From the NCBI RefSeq assembly GCF_049933045.1, contig NZ_CP187926.1, positions 2,852,001-2,916,000 on the forward strand: a stretch of DNA of 64,000 bases, in the 5' to 3' direction. The stretch comes from Pseudocolwellia sp049933045 (GTDB lineage Bacteria > Pseudomonadota > Gammaproteobacteria > Enterobacterales > Alteromonadaceae). Shown one piece after another: positions 28,158 to 35,633 of this stretch. Within the stretch, counting starts at the first letter, position 1; each line of letters opens with the position of its first letter. The position numbers were made by a program, and so were the translations under genes. The notes under the pieces were generated by a model, which ran no database searches, was not told the origin of the DNA, and saw only the letters and a list, made by a program, of their open reading frames with translations.

Positions 28158-29246
28158 GATTCAAGTCTGAAGTGCATAACCTTTAAGCAGCTATAGCTAC
28201 CATATGTTCAGCCATTAATTTGGCTGGCGTTTTATATTTTAGTTTTTTTCTTGGTCTATCGTTGAGGTTAACTATGACCTCGTTAACTTCTGTGTGTGAT
28301 ACTTTTTTGAAGTCTGTTGATTTTGGCCAATATTGCCGTAACAATCCATTCGTATTTTCATTTAATCCTCGCTGCCACGAACAGTAAGGATCTGCAAAGA
28401 AAACATCACAGCCTAAATGCTTAGTCATTTCTTCATGATAAGCAAACTCTTTACCATTATCAGCCGTGATTGTTAACACTGATTTCTCATAAGGTTTGAG
28501 TAATGAAATTGTGGCAGCAGTCACTGTTTTAGCTGATTTATCATCTATTCGCGCAGACACGGTAAAGCTTGTTTGACGCTCTACAATAGTGACCAAAGCG
28601 CCACTGTGTCCTTTACCAATAACGAGGTCTATTTCCCAATCACCAATTCTACTTCTGTCATCAACAACTGCTGGTCGTTCATCAATACTGATACGGTTTT
28701 TAATGAACCCTCGACCTGCTTGCTTATCCTTACTTCTGGATTGATATGCTTTTCCTTTTCTGCGCAGGCTCTGAAATAATACGCCACCTTGTCGCTTATC
28801 CGCCCAAATATACAGGTAAATCGTCTCAAGACTAATCTCAGTATCTTTCTCTGCCCGAAGCCAGCCAGATATTTGCTCAGGGCTCCACTTTTCTTCTATC
28901 TTTGAATCAATAAGTTGAGTAAAGCGCTTTGTCATTTTAATCGCTTTGCAAGCGGATAATCGACGTTCATTCGATAATGCCTGAGCCTGTTTGATGCGAT
29001 AACCTCGTTTACCCTTATTACGCTGAAACTCTCGACTAATAGTAGATTGGCTAACGTTTAGTTGTTTCGCTATTTTATTTTGACTTAAACCTGTTTTATT
29101 TAACGCATAAATCTGGCATCGTTGTTCATAGGTCAGTTGTTTATATGTTTTCATTGTTGCATCTCTTGCCGGAGAAAAAGCAATCAGCATATATTCAACT
29201 GACCATTTCTTCTACCTATTCAAGTTATGCACTTATTATTTGAATC
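28158..29246 (-). mobile_element. IS30-family insertion sequence, 1089 bp, complete
   Basis: Imperfect terminal inverted repeats of 23 bp bound the element: 28158-28180 and 29224-29246 share GATTCAA at the tips and AAGTGCATAAC internally, with four mismatches between. The dinucleotide CA flanks both ends and fits the 2-3 bp target duplication of IS30 elements. One intact transposase gene fills the interior. The right end lies only 4 nt from the A-run of the terminator of the next gene, so no gene is broken. Confidence 0.85.
28183..29154 (-). CDS. IS30 family transposase
   Basis: A 323-residue DDE transposase. An N-terminal helix-turn-helix region (YKQLTYEQRCQIYALNKTGLSQNKIAKQLNVSQSTISREFQRN) is followed by the RNase-H-like catalytic core: IGDWEIDLVIGKG with the first Asp, TITADNGKEFAYHEE with the second, and SWQRGLNENTNGLLRQYWPKSTDF with the Glu. 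The start at 29154 (MKTYKQLT) is preferred to an ATG 12 codons upstream because it matches the family N-terminus and has AAGAG upstream. No frameshift or stop interrupts it, so the element may be active. Confidence 0.93.
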   Translation of the reverse strand: MKTYKQLTYEQRCQIYALNKTGLSQNKIAKQLNVSQSTISREFQRNKGKRGYRIKQAQALSNERRLSACKAIKMTKRFTQLIDSKIEEKWSPEQISGWLRAEKDTEISLETIYLYIWADKRQGGVLFQSLRRKGKAYQSRSKDKQAGRGFIKNRISIDERPAVVDDRSRIGDWEIDLVIGKGHSGALVTIVERQTSFTVSARIDDKSAKTVTAATISLLKPYEKSVLTITADNGKEFAYHEEMTKHLGCDVFFADPYCSWQRGLNENTNGLLRQYWPKSTDFKKVSHTEVNEVIVNLNDRPRKKLKYKTPAKLMAEHMVAIAA

Positions 29247-29250
29247 CAAG

Positions 29251-29279
29251 AAATAAAAAAAGGAAGCTTTCGCTTCCTT
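29251..29279 (-). terminator. Rho-independent terminator of the DUF3010 gene
   Basis: Stem AAGGAAGC/GCTTCCTT closes a GAAA tetraloop on the minus strand and is followed by TTTTTTATTTC. It lies 23 nt past the stop. Confidence 0.85.
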
Positions 29280-29301
29280 ATATTTAATATGCTTATTTAA
29301 T

Positions 29302-29751
29302 TTATTGTATGCTGTTTGGATTAAACGCTGATTGCTCAAAGTAAGAAAATACACTTTCAAATGCACCTTCTTGATATTGCTTTAATCCTGTATCTCTAAA
29401 ATCAATATCAACCTGACTTTTAGCTAAAGATTTTTTAACATCTGTTCCAGAAATAATTTCAACAGATAAGTCTTGAATCAATTGAATAGCAGCTTCTAAT
29501 TTAAAGCCTACAGGTCCACCTGAGAATTTACCTTTCAAAGCACGTCCACGAATAACAACTTTATCTACTTTATAATCTTCCATCAGCTTAGCAAAAGTAA
29601 ATTGAAAAGTTCTTACTTGTTCTGCATCACCAGCATCACCTATTGATAACTTTTGTACTCTAAGGTGAGGAATATCATATAACCCATTCTCTCTCGACAT
29701 AATACAAACAATTGCATCATTACCTTTTAACTCTACGCCACATATTCTCAT
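29302..29751 (-). CDS. DUF3010 family protein
   Basis: A 149-residue cytoplasmic protein with no signal peptide or membrane segment. Its opening ICGVELKGNDAIVCIMSRENGLYDIP and the block VDKVVIRGRALKGKFSGGPVGFKLEAAIQLI match DUF3010, a small family of Vibrio, Shewanella and relatives. The N-terminal beta-hairpin pattern is reminiscent of RNase-H-fold (RuvC-like) proteins, but I see no confirmed catalytic set, so no function is proposed. It is monocistronic with its own terminator. Confidence 0.7.
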   Translation of the reverse strand: MRICGVELKGNDAIVCIMSRENGLYDIPHLRVQKLSIGDAGDAEQVRTFQFTFAKLMEDYKVDKVVIRGRALKGKFSGGPVGFKLEAAIQLIQDLSVEIISGTDVKKSLAKSQVDIDFRDTGLKQYQEGAFESVFSYFEQSAFNPNSIQ

Positions 29752-29818
29752 GTATAAAACCTCATTTAACTAATGGGGTTATTATAAAACACTTTTATGT
29801 TAAACGTCGTCTCTAAGA

Positions 29819-29850
29819 TAAAAAAAGAGAACATCTTTTGAGTGTTCTCT
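29819..29850 (-). terminator. Rho-independent terminator of the yggN-like gene
   Basis: Stem AGAGAACA/TGTTCTCT (29826-29833 with 29843-29850) is followed by TTTTT on the minus strand, 27 nt past the stop. Confidence 0.8.
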
Positions 29851-29877
29851 CATTTAAAATTACTTATTTATTGAAAA

Positions 29878-30675
29878 CTAGACTTTATTTTGATTTTCAC
29901 CTGATATAGTTAATACATTAAATTTTGAAAGTTCAGGGATATCATTTCTCATATTCTCTTCTATAAGGTCAATATTGATTAAAGCTTCACATAAAGCATA
30001 AGCTCGCTTTTCAATATCTTGGCTTCTTACTTCCATTTCATACTCCATTTGTTCTCCAAAACTTTCCATCTTAGTTTCAAATACATCCATATTACCGCCA
30101 GAAAAGAGAAGTTCTTGCCCAACAGCAATCATCACACTACCAATTGAGTTTTTAATGGTTTGTTCAACAGCGGCTTCGATACGCTCTTCAAAATCATCTC
30201 CAAAAAACTCATCACTAGAAAATCCATCTTCATTGAAATGAATTGTTTTGTTCATCGCAAAGCTTTCTTCTATTTCATGATTAATCGTATTAAAGTGCGT
30301 AGCAAGATCTTCGACTACAGCATTATTTTCACCAAGTAATTCATTACAAACTAAACTAACGCCTTCAGAAGCTAAAGTTAAGGCATCAGTCGCTACATTT
30401 TTAGCTTGAGGTATTAAGGCTCTTATATCCGTTGAAAATTGGGTGATTATTGATTGCTGACTTGAAGTTAGTGAGACTTCTTCACCATTGATTATCAGAG
30501 AGTGATCTTTCTCTATTTTATATAAGCTTTTATCATTCTTTAAAAATTCAATATTTGACTGAGAAATACTCACGCCTCCATTAATATCGATATTACAAGA
30601 ATCACGAGTATGTGATGAATCGTGTGCAAAACTGTTGCTACTTATTAAAACTAACCCTACGAATAATTTTTTCAT
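29878..30675 (-). CDS. YggN-like (DUF2884) periplasmic protein
   Basis: A 265-residue exported protein with a signal peptide ending near residue 17 (SNSFA/HD). It resembles E. coli YggN (DUF2884): CNIDINGGVSISQSNIEFLKNDKSLYKIEKDHSLIINGEEVSLTSSQQ is the typical N-terminal beta-rich block, followed by helical, acidic segments, and a late Cys (YALCEALINID) that can pair with the first. Function is unknown. Its upstream region contains six perfect heptamer repeats (30851-30892), about 175 nt before the start. Confidence 0.72.
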   Translation of the reverse strand: MKKLFVGLVLISSNSFAHDSSHTRDSCNIDINGGVSISQSNIEFLKNDKSLYKIEKDHSLIINGEEVSLTSSQQSIITQFSTDIRALIPQAKNVATDALTLASEGVSLVCNELLGENNAVVEDLATHFNTINHEIEESFAMNKTIHFNEDGFSSDEFFGDDFEERIEAAVEQTIKNSIGSVMIAVGQELLFSGGNMDVFETKMESFGEQMEYEMEVRSQDIEKRAYALCEALINIDLIEENMRNDIPELSKFNVLTISGENQNKV

Positions 30676-30850
30676 GTTTAACTCTCAAATTTATATTTTA
30701 TTTAATAATTACATTACAAAACTGATGCCAAATATTAAATTCATTACAAACAAAGACTTAAAATAAACGATCATCACTTAAATTTATGAAAGCATAATAT
30801 TAAAGATTAAAAGACTAAAAAATGGTTAATTTGACTAACTAAAATGTAAA

Positions 30851-30892
30851 GTTTGAAGTTTGAAGTTTGAAGTTTGAAGTTTGAAGTTTGAA
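30851..30892. repeat. Six perfect tandem copies of GTTTGAA
   Basis: The heptamer GTTTGAA is repeated six times without a mismatch. It lies in the space between the cspA terminator and the yggN-like gene start. Such perfect short tandem repeats are prone to slippage. A 7-bp unit outside a gene would alter spacing rather than reading frame. Confidence 0.95.
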
Positions 30893-30919
30893 GGGGCTAA
30901 AATAAAGTAACAGACACAA

Positions 30920-30946
30920 AAAAGGCAAGATATAATCTTGCCTTTT
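30920..30946 (-). terminator. Rho-independent terminator of the cold-shock gene
   Basis: A 12-bp stem AAAAGGCAAGAT/ATCTTGCCTTTT with a 3-nt loop continues into TTGTGTCTG on the minus strand, 40 nt after the stop. Confidence 0.8.
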
Positions 30947-30985
30947 AAACGCTTTATTAATAACCGAATTTAATCGGTAATTAAA

Positions 30986-31192
30986 TTAAAGTGCTTGAAT
31001 GTTTTCTGCTTGAGGACCTTTTTGTCCTTGAGTAACAGTAAACTGTACTTTTTGACCTTCAGCTAAAGTTTTGAAACCGTCGCCTTGGATTGCAGAGAAA
31101 TGTGCAAATACGTCTGGACCAGATTCTTGCTCGATAAAGCCAAAACCTTTAGATTCGTTAAACCATTTTACTGTACCAGTAGTTGTAGACAT
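30986..31192 (-). CDS. Cold-shock protein, CspA family
   Basis: A 68-residue single cold-shock domain with both RNA-binding motifs, RNP1 KGFGFIEQ and RNP2 DVFAHFSAI. It acts as an RNA chaperone binding single-stranded RNA. AGGATA precedes the ATG. The approximately 227-nt space before the gene would allow the long 5' leader typical of cold-induced csp mRNAs, and contains a hairpin (GCTCCA/TGGAGC, 31226-31240) and two 9-bp direct repeats (31330-31338, 31345-31353). Which Csp paralogue it is cannot be decided. Confidence 0.93.
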   Translation of the reverse strand: MSTTTGTVKWFNESKGFGFIEQESGPDVFAHFSAIQGDGFKTLAEGQKVQFTVTQGQKGPQAENIQAL

Positions 31193-31419
31193 AATAATAT
31201 CCTATTCTTTTAAGAGTAATTTTTTGCTCCAAAATGGAGCGGTGTTGCAGGAAGTTTTGCTATTACTTATTAAACAGGACGAGCTACTAATATAACATCG
31301 AAACGGCGTACATAAATATAGGTCTTACTTTCTAGCTGGGAACATTCTAGCTGAATAAAATTCTTAGTCAAGTAGTTTTACTGATATAAAAATAAAGCCT
31401 TTATAATTGATTTATCGAG

Positions 31420-31944
31420 TTATGTTTTATTTTCTGTTTGAATTAACCTCGTGCGATTGTTTTTATCTCGACTGGTTCTAATTAAATCATCGCCATATTC
31501 AAAGTGTTCTAATTTGACCGAACGGTCATACATCAACACATTAACAGTAGCCGCTAAATTCATACAACCTACCGTTGGTATATAAACTACGGCATCAGCT
31601 TTATTTATAATAGCTTGAGGGATGGTCCCATCTTCTGGACCAAAAATATAAATTGCATTTTCTGGGTGCTCAAAGTGAGGTAATGGGATAGAGCCTTCAA
31701 CTAAATCAACACATACGATTTTTACATGTTCGGGTACAGCGTCAGTAATATCTTCAACAGCGACTAATGGGATTTTATCTTTTACATTTTTAGTATCGGT
31801 ATTAAATTTTGCAGCATTTTCGTAACGCTTCCCTGTGTAATAAACATTATTCGCTTTATAACATCCAGCAGCACGCATAACAGCTCCAACATTCGTTGGG
31901 CTTTTAGGGTTAATTAAACCTATATTTAATTCAAAATTAGACAT
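31420..31944 (-). CDS. SpoU/TrmH-family RNA 2'-O-methyltransferase
   Basis: A 174-residue SPOUT-class methyltransferase. The three family motifs are clear: NVGAVMRAAGCYKA (motif 1), YIFGPEDGTIPQ (motif 2) and IPTVGCMNLAATVNVLMYDRS (motif 3, part of the knotted SAM site). It has no extra N-terminal RNA-binding domain, as in small TrmL-like enzymes, but the sequence differs enough that the target (tRNA or rRNA) is not assigned. It lies upstream of the csp gene on the same strand. Confidence 0.8.
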   Translation of the reverse strand: MSNFELNIGLINPKSPTNVGAVMRAAGCYKANNVYYTGKRYENAAKFNTDTKNVKDKIPLVAVEDITDAVPEHVKIVCVDLVEGSIPLPHFEHPENAIYIFGPEDGTIPQAIINKADAVVYIPTVGCMNLAATVNVLMYDRSVKLEHFEYGDDLIRTSRDKNNRTRLIQTENKT

Positions 31945-32170
31945 ATATGTTGAGGGTTAATGACATTTATACTGCATTATAAAGAATTAATTTATCTTAT
32001 AAACTAACCTGTTACTCTTATTTCAAATATATGAACGTTATATTGATTTAATTGTTTGTATACCCATTACTTTTATCGGTATTTTTTATATAGTAGATCA
32101 TCTATAATTTTATCAAATGCGTACAATTATACTTTTGTACTTATCTAAAATTTACTCTTAAGGATTATTC

Positions 32171-32911
32171 GTGAATAAATTAGCCTCTTTCGTTTTTATT
32201 ATCTTATTATTTTGTGGTGCCGCTTTGTGGTTTTTAGCAAATGGGTCTTTAGATGATTTCATCAAGCAACAAATACAAACACAAGGTAGTAAAATAACAA
32301 ATCAAACAGTACTTGTTAAAAGTGTTGAAATGAAACTAACCAAAGGTTCAGGCGCGATTAATGGTTTCAGCCTTAGCAACCCTGAAAAATATAACTATCC
32401 GAACGCCTTTTCTTTCGAAACAATATTATTAGATATTAATATCTCGAGCCTTACAGAAGATACGATTGTTATAGACGAAATAAGAATTAACAACCCTCAA
32501 GCGTTTGTTGAGTTAGCTCAAAGCGGTACAGCAAACTTATCAGATATATTAGATGAAATAGAAAAGAATATACCGAAAATCGACACAACCGAAGCTGAGA
32601 CTGAAACAAGTACTCAATCAGAACCTAACATCCGTGTAAGTAAGCTGATTCTATCTAGCACTCAATTATCTTTAGATTTATCAGCACTAGGTAATAAAGA
32701 ACATCAATTAACTTTACCTGATATTAATTTAACAAACATTGGTGGAGAGAAAGGTTTACCAGCAAGTCAACTAGGTGCAGAAATTGCCAAACAGGCATTA
32801 TCGTCTATTTGGAAAGAAGCTAAAGCAGAACAAAAGAAAAAGCTTACTGAAAAAGTCAAAGAAAAATTAAAAGAAAAAGCTTTAGAGAAACTTGGTGGAT
32901 TTTTTAATTAG
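32171..32911 (+). CDS. Membrane-anchored periplasmic protein, AsmA/DUF748-like
   Basis: A 246-residue protein beginning with GTG (AAGGATT upstream). One N-terminal membrane segment (about 5-22) anchors a periplasmic part. LVKSVEMKLTKGSGAINGFSLSNPEKY and ILLDINISSLTEDTIVIDEIRINNPQAFVEL have the look of AsmA-like repeats that carry lipids between membranes, but the similarity is judged by eye. A Thr/Glu-rich linker is followed by LPDINLTNIGG and a Lys/Glu-rich C-terminal helix. It lies upstream of a beta-barrel gene, possibly in one unit. Function unknown. Confidence 0.55.
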   Translation: MNKLASFVFIILLFCGAALWFLANGSLDDFIKQQIQTQGSKITNQTVLVKSVEMKLTKGSGAINGFSLSNPEKYNYPNAFSFETILLDINISSLTEDTIVIDEIRINNPQAFVELAQSGTANLSDILDEIEKNIPKIDTTEAETETSTQSEPNIRVSKLILSSTQLSLDLSALGNKEHQLTLPDINLTNIGGEKGLPASQLGAEIAKQALSSIWKEAKAEQKKKLTEKVKEKLKEKALEKLGGFFN

Positions 32912-32985
32912 TTGTTAGTGTTATTAATTAATACTATAAATTTAATCAGAAATATAAAATAAGAATAAATAAAAGGGAACCGAAT

Positions 32986-33591
32986 ATGTCACGTTCAACC
33001 AGCCTCTTAACCAAGGTAGCTTTCACGCTTGCTTTAGCATTACCTGCAAGCTCGTCTATAGCAACGGAATTCGAAATTACGCCTTATATAGGAGTAATGT
33101 CGAGTTCAGACTTAACGGTTCCTGATTCTGGTACGTCCATTTCTATGGATAGTGCCGCTCACTTTGGAATAGGTGTTGCTTGGCAAGAATCACCAAACGG
33201 TCAAGGCCAAATACTTGTAAATTATTCAAGTCAGGACTTTGAATACGGGGATGAAGGTCAAACAAGCTCTTTAGACATATTGTATGCACATTTTAATGGT
33301 GTAGCTCAATTCAGACAAAGACAGTATATAACTACAGTTTCTATTGGGCTAGGTGCTGCACGTTTTAGTAGTGATGGCGGTAGTGAAATTGCACCATCTT
33401 TCACAGCAGCAATAGGCACACGATATGAAATATCTGATGTAGCATCTATTGTTACAGAGCTAAGAGGCTATGCAAGCTTGATGCAAGATGGTGATACATT
33501 ATTCTGTCAAAACGATCTATGTTCTGCTGAATATGATGATACGGTTTGGATAAACACTTCTATTTCTATTGGTTTTTCTTACAAATTTTAG
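32986..33591 (+). CDS. Outer-membrane beta-barrel protein
   Basis: A 201-residue protein with a signal peptide (ending SSIATE near 27) and alternating amphipathic strands: FEITPYIGVMSSSDLTV, QGQILVNYSSQDFEY, TTVSIGLGAARFS, SIVTELRGYASLM and INTSISIGFSYKF. The terminal Phe is the BAM signal. It is predicted to form an eight-stranded barrel of the OmpA/OmpW-like size class. One Cys pair (FCQNDLC) lies in a likely external loop. Its stop overlaps, on the other strand, the stop of the next gene. Confidence 0.75.
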   Translation: MSRSTSLLTKVAFTLALALPASSSIATEFEITPYIGVMSSSDLTVPDSGTSISMDSAAHFGIGVAWQESPNGQGQILVNYSSQDFEYGDEGQTSSLDILYAHFNGVAQFRQRQYITTVSIGLGAARFSSDGGSEIAPSFTAAIGTRYEISDVASIVTELRGYASLMQDGDTLFCQNDLCSAEYDDTVWINTSISIGFSYKF

Positions 33592-34124
33592 TCATTAATT
33601 TTTACAGAGTTAATATATAACTTTGTAATATCCGTTACTAAACTATCAATAGGTCGTTCAATAATACGACCTATTTCTTTATCCCCTAAAAACACAACAA
33701 ACGTCGGCGTATAGTTAATACTATTACGGAGAGCTAACTTTTGTGGATCACCTTTATTAAGATCTAAGGCGATTAGTTTAAAGTTAACATCTACATTGTT
33801 ATCTAAAATAGATAATAATTTAGGCACTTCTCTTTCGCTATCGTGACACCAAGTTCCAAAATAAATATCAATATGTAAATTACTAGGCCAATCACTAACT
33901 TGTAACTTATCTTCCTCAGAAACAACAAAAGACTCATAGCCTTTTTTAAATAAAGCTTCATGGCTCAATAAATCATTTTTAGAGATAATTCCTACCATAT
34001 TCTTTTCAGCTGTTAATGTTTCTTCTACTGCCATCTCTGATGTTGACGCATTATGGCTACACGATGTTATAAAAATAAAACAAGCCAGTACAATAACCTT
34101 TGAAACCTTCTGAGAAACAAACAT
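33588..34124 (-). CDS. Thioredoxin-fold lipoprotein
   Basis: A 178-residue predicted lipoprotein: lipobox I19-T-S-C22, then a thioredoxin-like domain with IDIYFGTWCHDSEREVPKLLSIL, a later YTPTFVVFLGDKEIGRI containing the conserved cis-Pro region. The active-site region has one Cys (WCHDS), not CxxC, so it may not be a simple dithiol oxidoreductase. The start at 34124 is chosen because AAGGA lies 7 nt upstream and it begins the signal peptide; an in-frame ATG at 34154 has no such site. It follows tyrA by 32 nt on the same strand. Confidence 0.75.
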   Translation of the reverse strand: MFVSQKVSKVIVLACFIFITSCSHNASTSEMAVEETLTAEKNMVGIISKNDLLSHEALFKKGYESFVVSEEDKLQVSDWPSNLHIDIYFGTWCHDSEREVPKLLSILDNNVDVNFKLIALDLNKGDPQKLALRNSINYTPTFVVFLGDKEIGRIIERPIDSLVTDITKLYINSVKIND

Positions 34125-34156
34125 GAATAATCCTTTATTTATAAATATGAACAATG

Positions 34157-35293
34157 TTACTTTTTAAGCTCGTTAGCTTTAAGTAGCATAGATTTACTTT
34201 CTTTTAAAAACTCACCCGCATAATCACCAAACCAATCCGATACTTGATTAAACATATTGATGAAGGATTCTTTATCTCCCATTTCAACATCTTCAAGCAG
34301 TTCTAAAAAGCGATAAGCAAATCGTTTCATCATATCTATATTATCAGTATTAGAAAATATAATATCACTATATAAAACAGGATTCTGAGCAAACAGTCGC
34401 CCTACCATAATTAACTCTAGACGATAGATAGGTGAACTCATTTCAACTAATTGAGCTAAATCAGCCCCTTCAGTCATTAAATGATAGCCATAAACAATAG
34501 TAGAGAAATGACGCATCACTTGCACCATAGCCATTGCTTGATCATGAGCTGCTGCATCTACTGGATAAATTTTAGCGCCCCAAACCTCTATTTGTTGTAA
34601 TAACCACTGATAATTCTCAGGATCACGCCCTTCACATGCGATAACAGTTTGTTTAACCAAACTTGTTACATCAGGTCCAAACATAGGATGTAGGCCAACA
34701 ACAGGCCCTTTATGAACTTTAAGCATTTCATAAAGCGGTGATTCTTTTATACTCGTTACATCAGCAAGAATACATTTTTCAGGTAAGTTAGTTAATTCTT
34801 GAATAATGGTTTTTGTTAAACAAATAGGTACTGCAACAATAACAGCCGTAGCATTAGTAAAAATAGTTTCACTATTACACCAGTCTTCTTGCTCCATAAC
34901 TTCTACTTGGTAGTTTGAGCGAGTAAATAAGTCTACGAATATTTTACCTAACTGCCCTTTACCACCAATCACAACAATCTTTTCGCAATCAGGGTTTACA
35001 CACAAATAACCACTAGCATCTTGGCTTAAGTAGGAGTCGCTCATTAAACGGCGTAATACATCCTCAATAACATCAGGATTCAGACCAGCTTCTTGCGCTT
35101 GTTGTCTGCGCTTAGTTAATAATTCTTCTTCACGCTCTGGGGCATAAATAGGCATACCCACTTCATTTTTTAGCGCACCAACTTTAGTCGTAACCGTACG
35201 TCGATTTTTTAATAAATTAACTAATTGAGAATCGATGTCGTCAATTTCGTTTCTTAAATCAGCGAGCTTCTCATCAAATACGTGTTTTTCCAT
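34157..35293 (-). CDS. tyrA: Bifunctional chorismate mutase / prephenate dehydrogenase (T-protein)
   Basis: TyrA makes 4-hydroxyphenylpyruvate from chorismate for tyrosine synthesis. The 378-residue protein has an AroQ chorismate mutase domain (about 5-90: LRNEIDDIDSQLVNLLKNRRTVTTKVGALK) followed by the NAD-binding dehydrogenase domain (VVIGGKGQLGKIFVDLF; GLHPMFGPDV; HDQAMAMVQVMRHF). This fusion is typical of enteric and related gammaproteobacteria. It lies downstream of aroF on the same strand, the E. coli aroF-tyrA order, but with a 340-nt gap. Confidence 0.95.
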   Translation of the reverse strand: MEKHVFDEKLADLRNEIDDIDSQLVNLLKNRRTVTTKVGALKNEVGMPIYAPEREEELLTKRRQQAQEAGLNPDVIEDVLRRLMSDSYLSQDASGYLCVNPDCEKIVVIGGKGQLGKIFVDLFTRSNYQVEVMEQEDWCNSETIFTNATAVIVAVPICLTKTIIQELTNLPEKCILADVTSIKESPLYEMLKVHKGPVVGLHPMFGPDVTSLVKQTVIACEGRDPENYQWLLQQIEVWGAKIYPVDAAAHDQAMAMVQVMRHFSTIVYGYHLMTEGADLAQLVEMSSPIYRLELIMVGRLFAQNPVLYSDIIFSNTDNIDMMKRFAYRFLELLEDVEMGDKESFINMFNQVSDWFGDYAGEFLKESKSMLLKANELKK

Positions 35294-35633
35294 TTGTGTC
35301 TCAACAATGTACGGTTATATGTTAAATATAGTGCCAATTAACTATGTATGTTGGCTTTTAGTGTTTAATTTTAAAAATAGTGGGAGAGTTATAAGATAAT
35401 GATGCTCTAAAATGAAGTTATCCTACAAATTAGATTAATTACGCTGAGTGATCTCCCTATCAATACGTTTCTAAACATTCACATCAATGCCTGCTTTATT
35501 CGTAACGTATTTATGACTAGATATTATACCAATTTGAATAATAAATTAATCAAATTGGTATTCATATACTTCGATAGAAATGATTTACCAAAAGACATTA
35601 ATATTGAATAAAGTGTAATGTCGGCAGAATAAC
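35294..35633. other. aroF-tyrA intergenic region with a 12-bp inverted repeat
   Basis: No gene is seen. A 12-bp perfect inverted repeat (35526-35537 with 35550-35561; arm ATACCAATTTGA) has a 12-nt AT loop. It is not followed by a T-run on the minus strand, so it is more likely a dispersed palindromic repeat or a processing site than a terminator. A weak TyrR-like sequence, TGTATG-N6-TTTAGT, lies at 35345-35362 ahead of tyrA. Confidence 0.45.

Noticed and set aside
30851..30892. CRISPR-like array at the heptamer repeat
   Set aside because: The unit is 7 bp with no spacers and no cas genes nearby; it is a simple tandem repeat.
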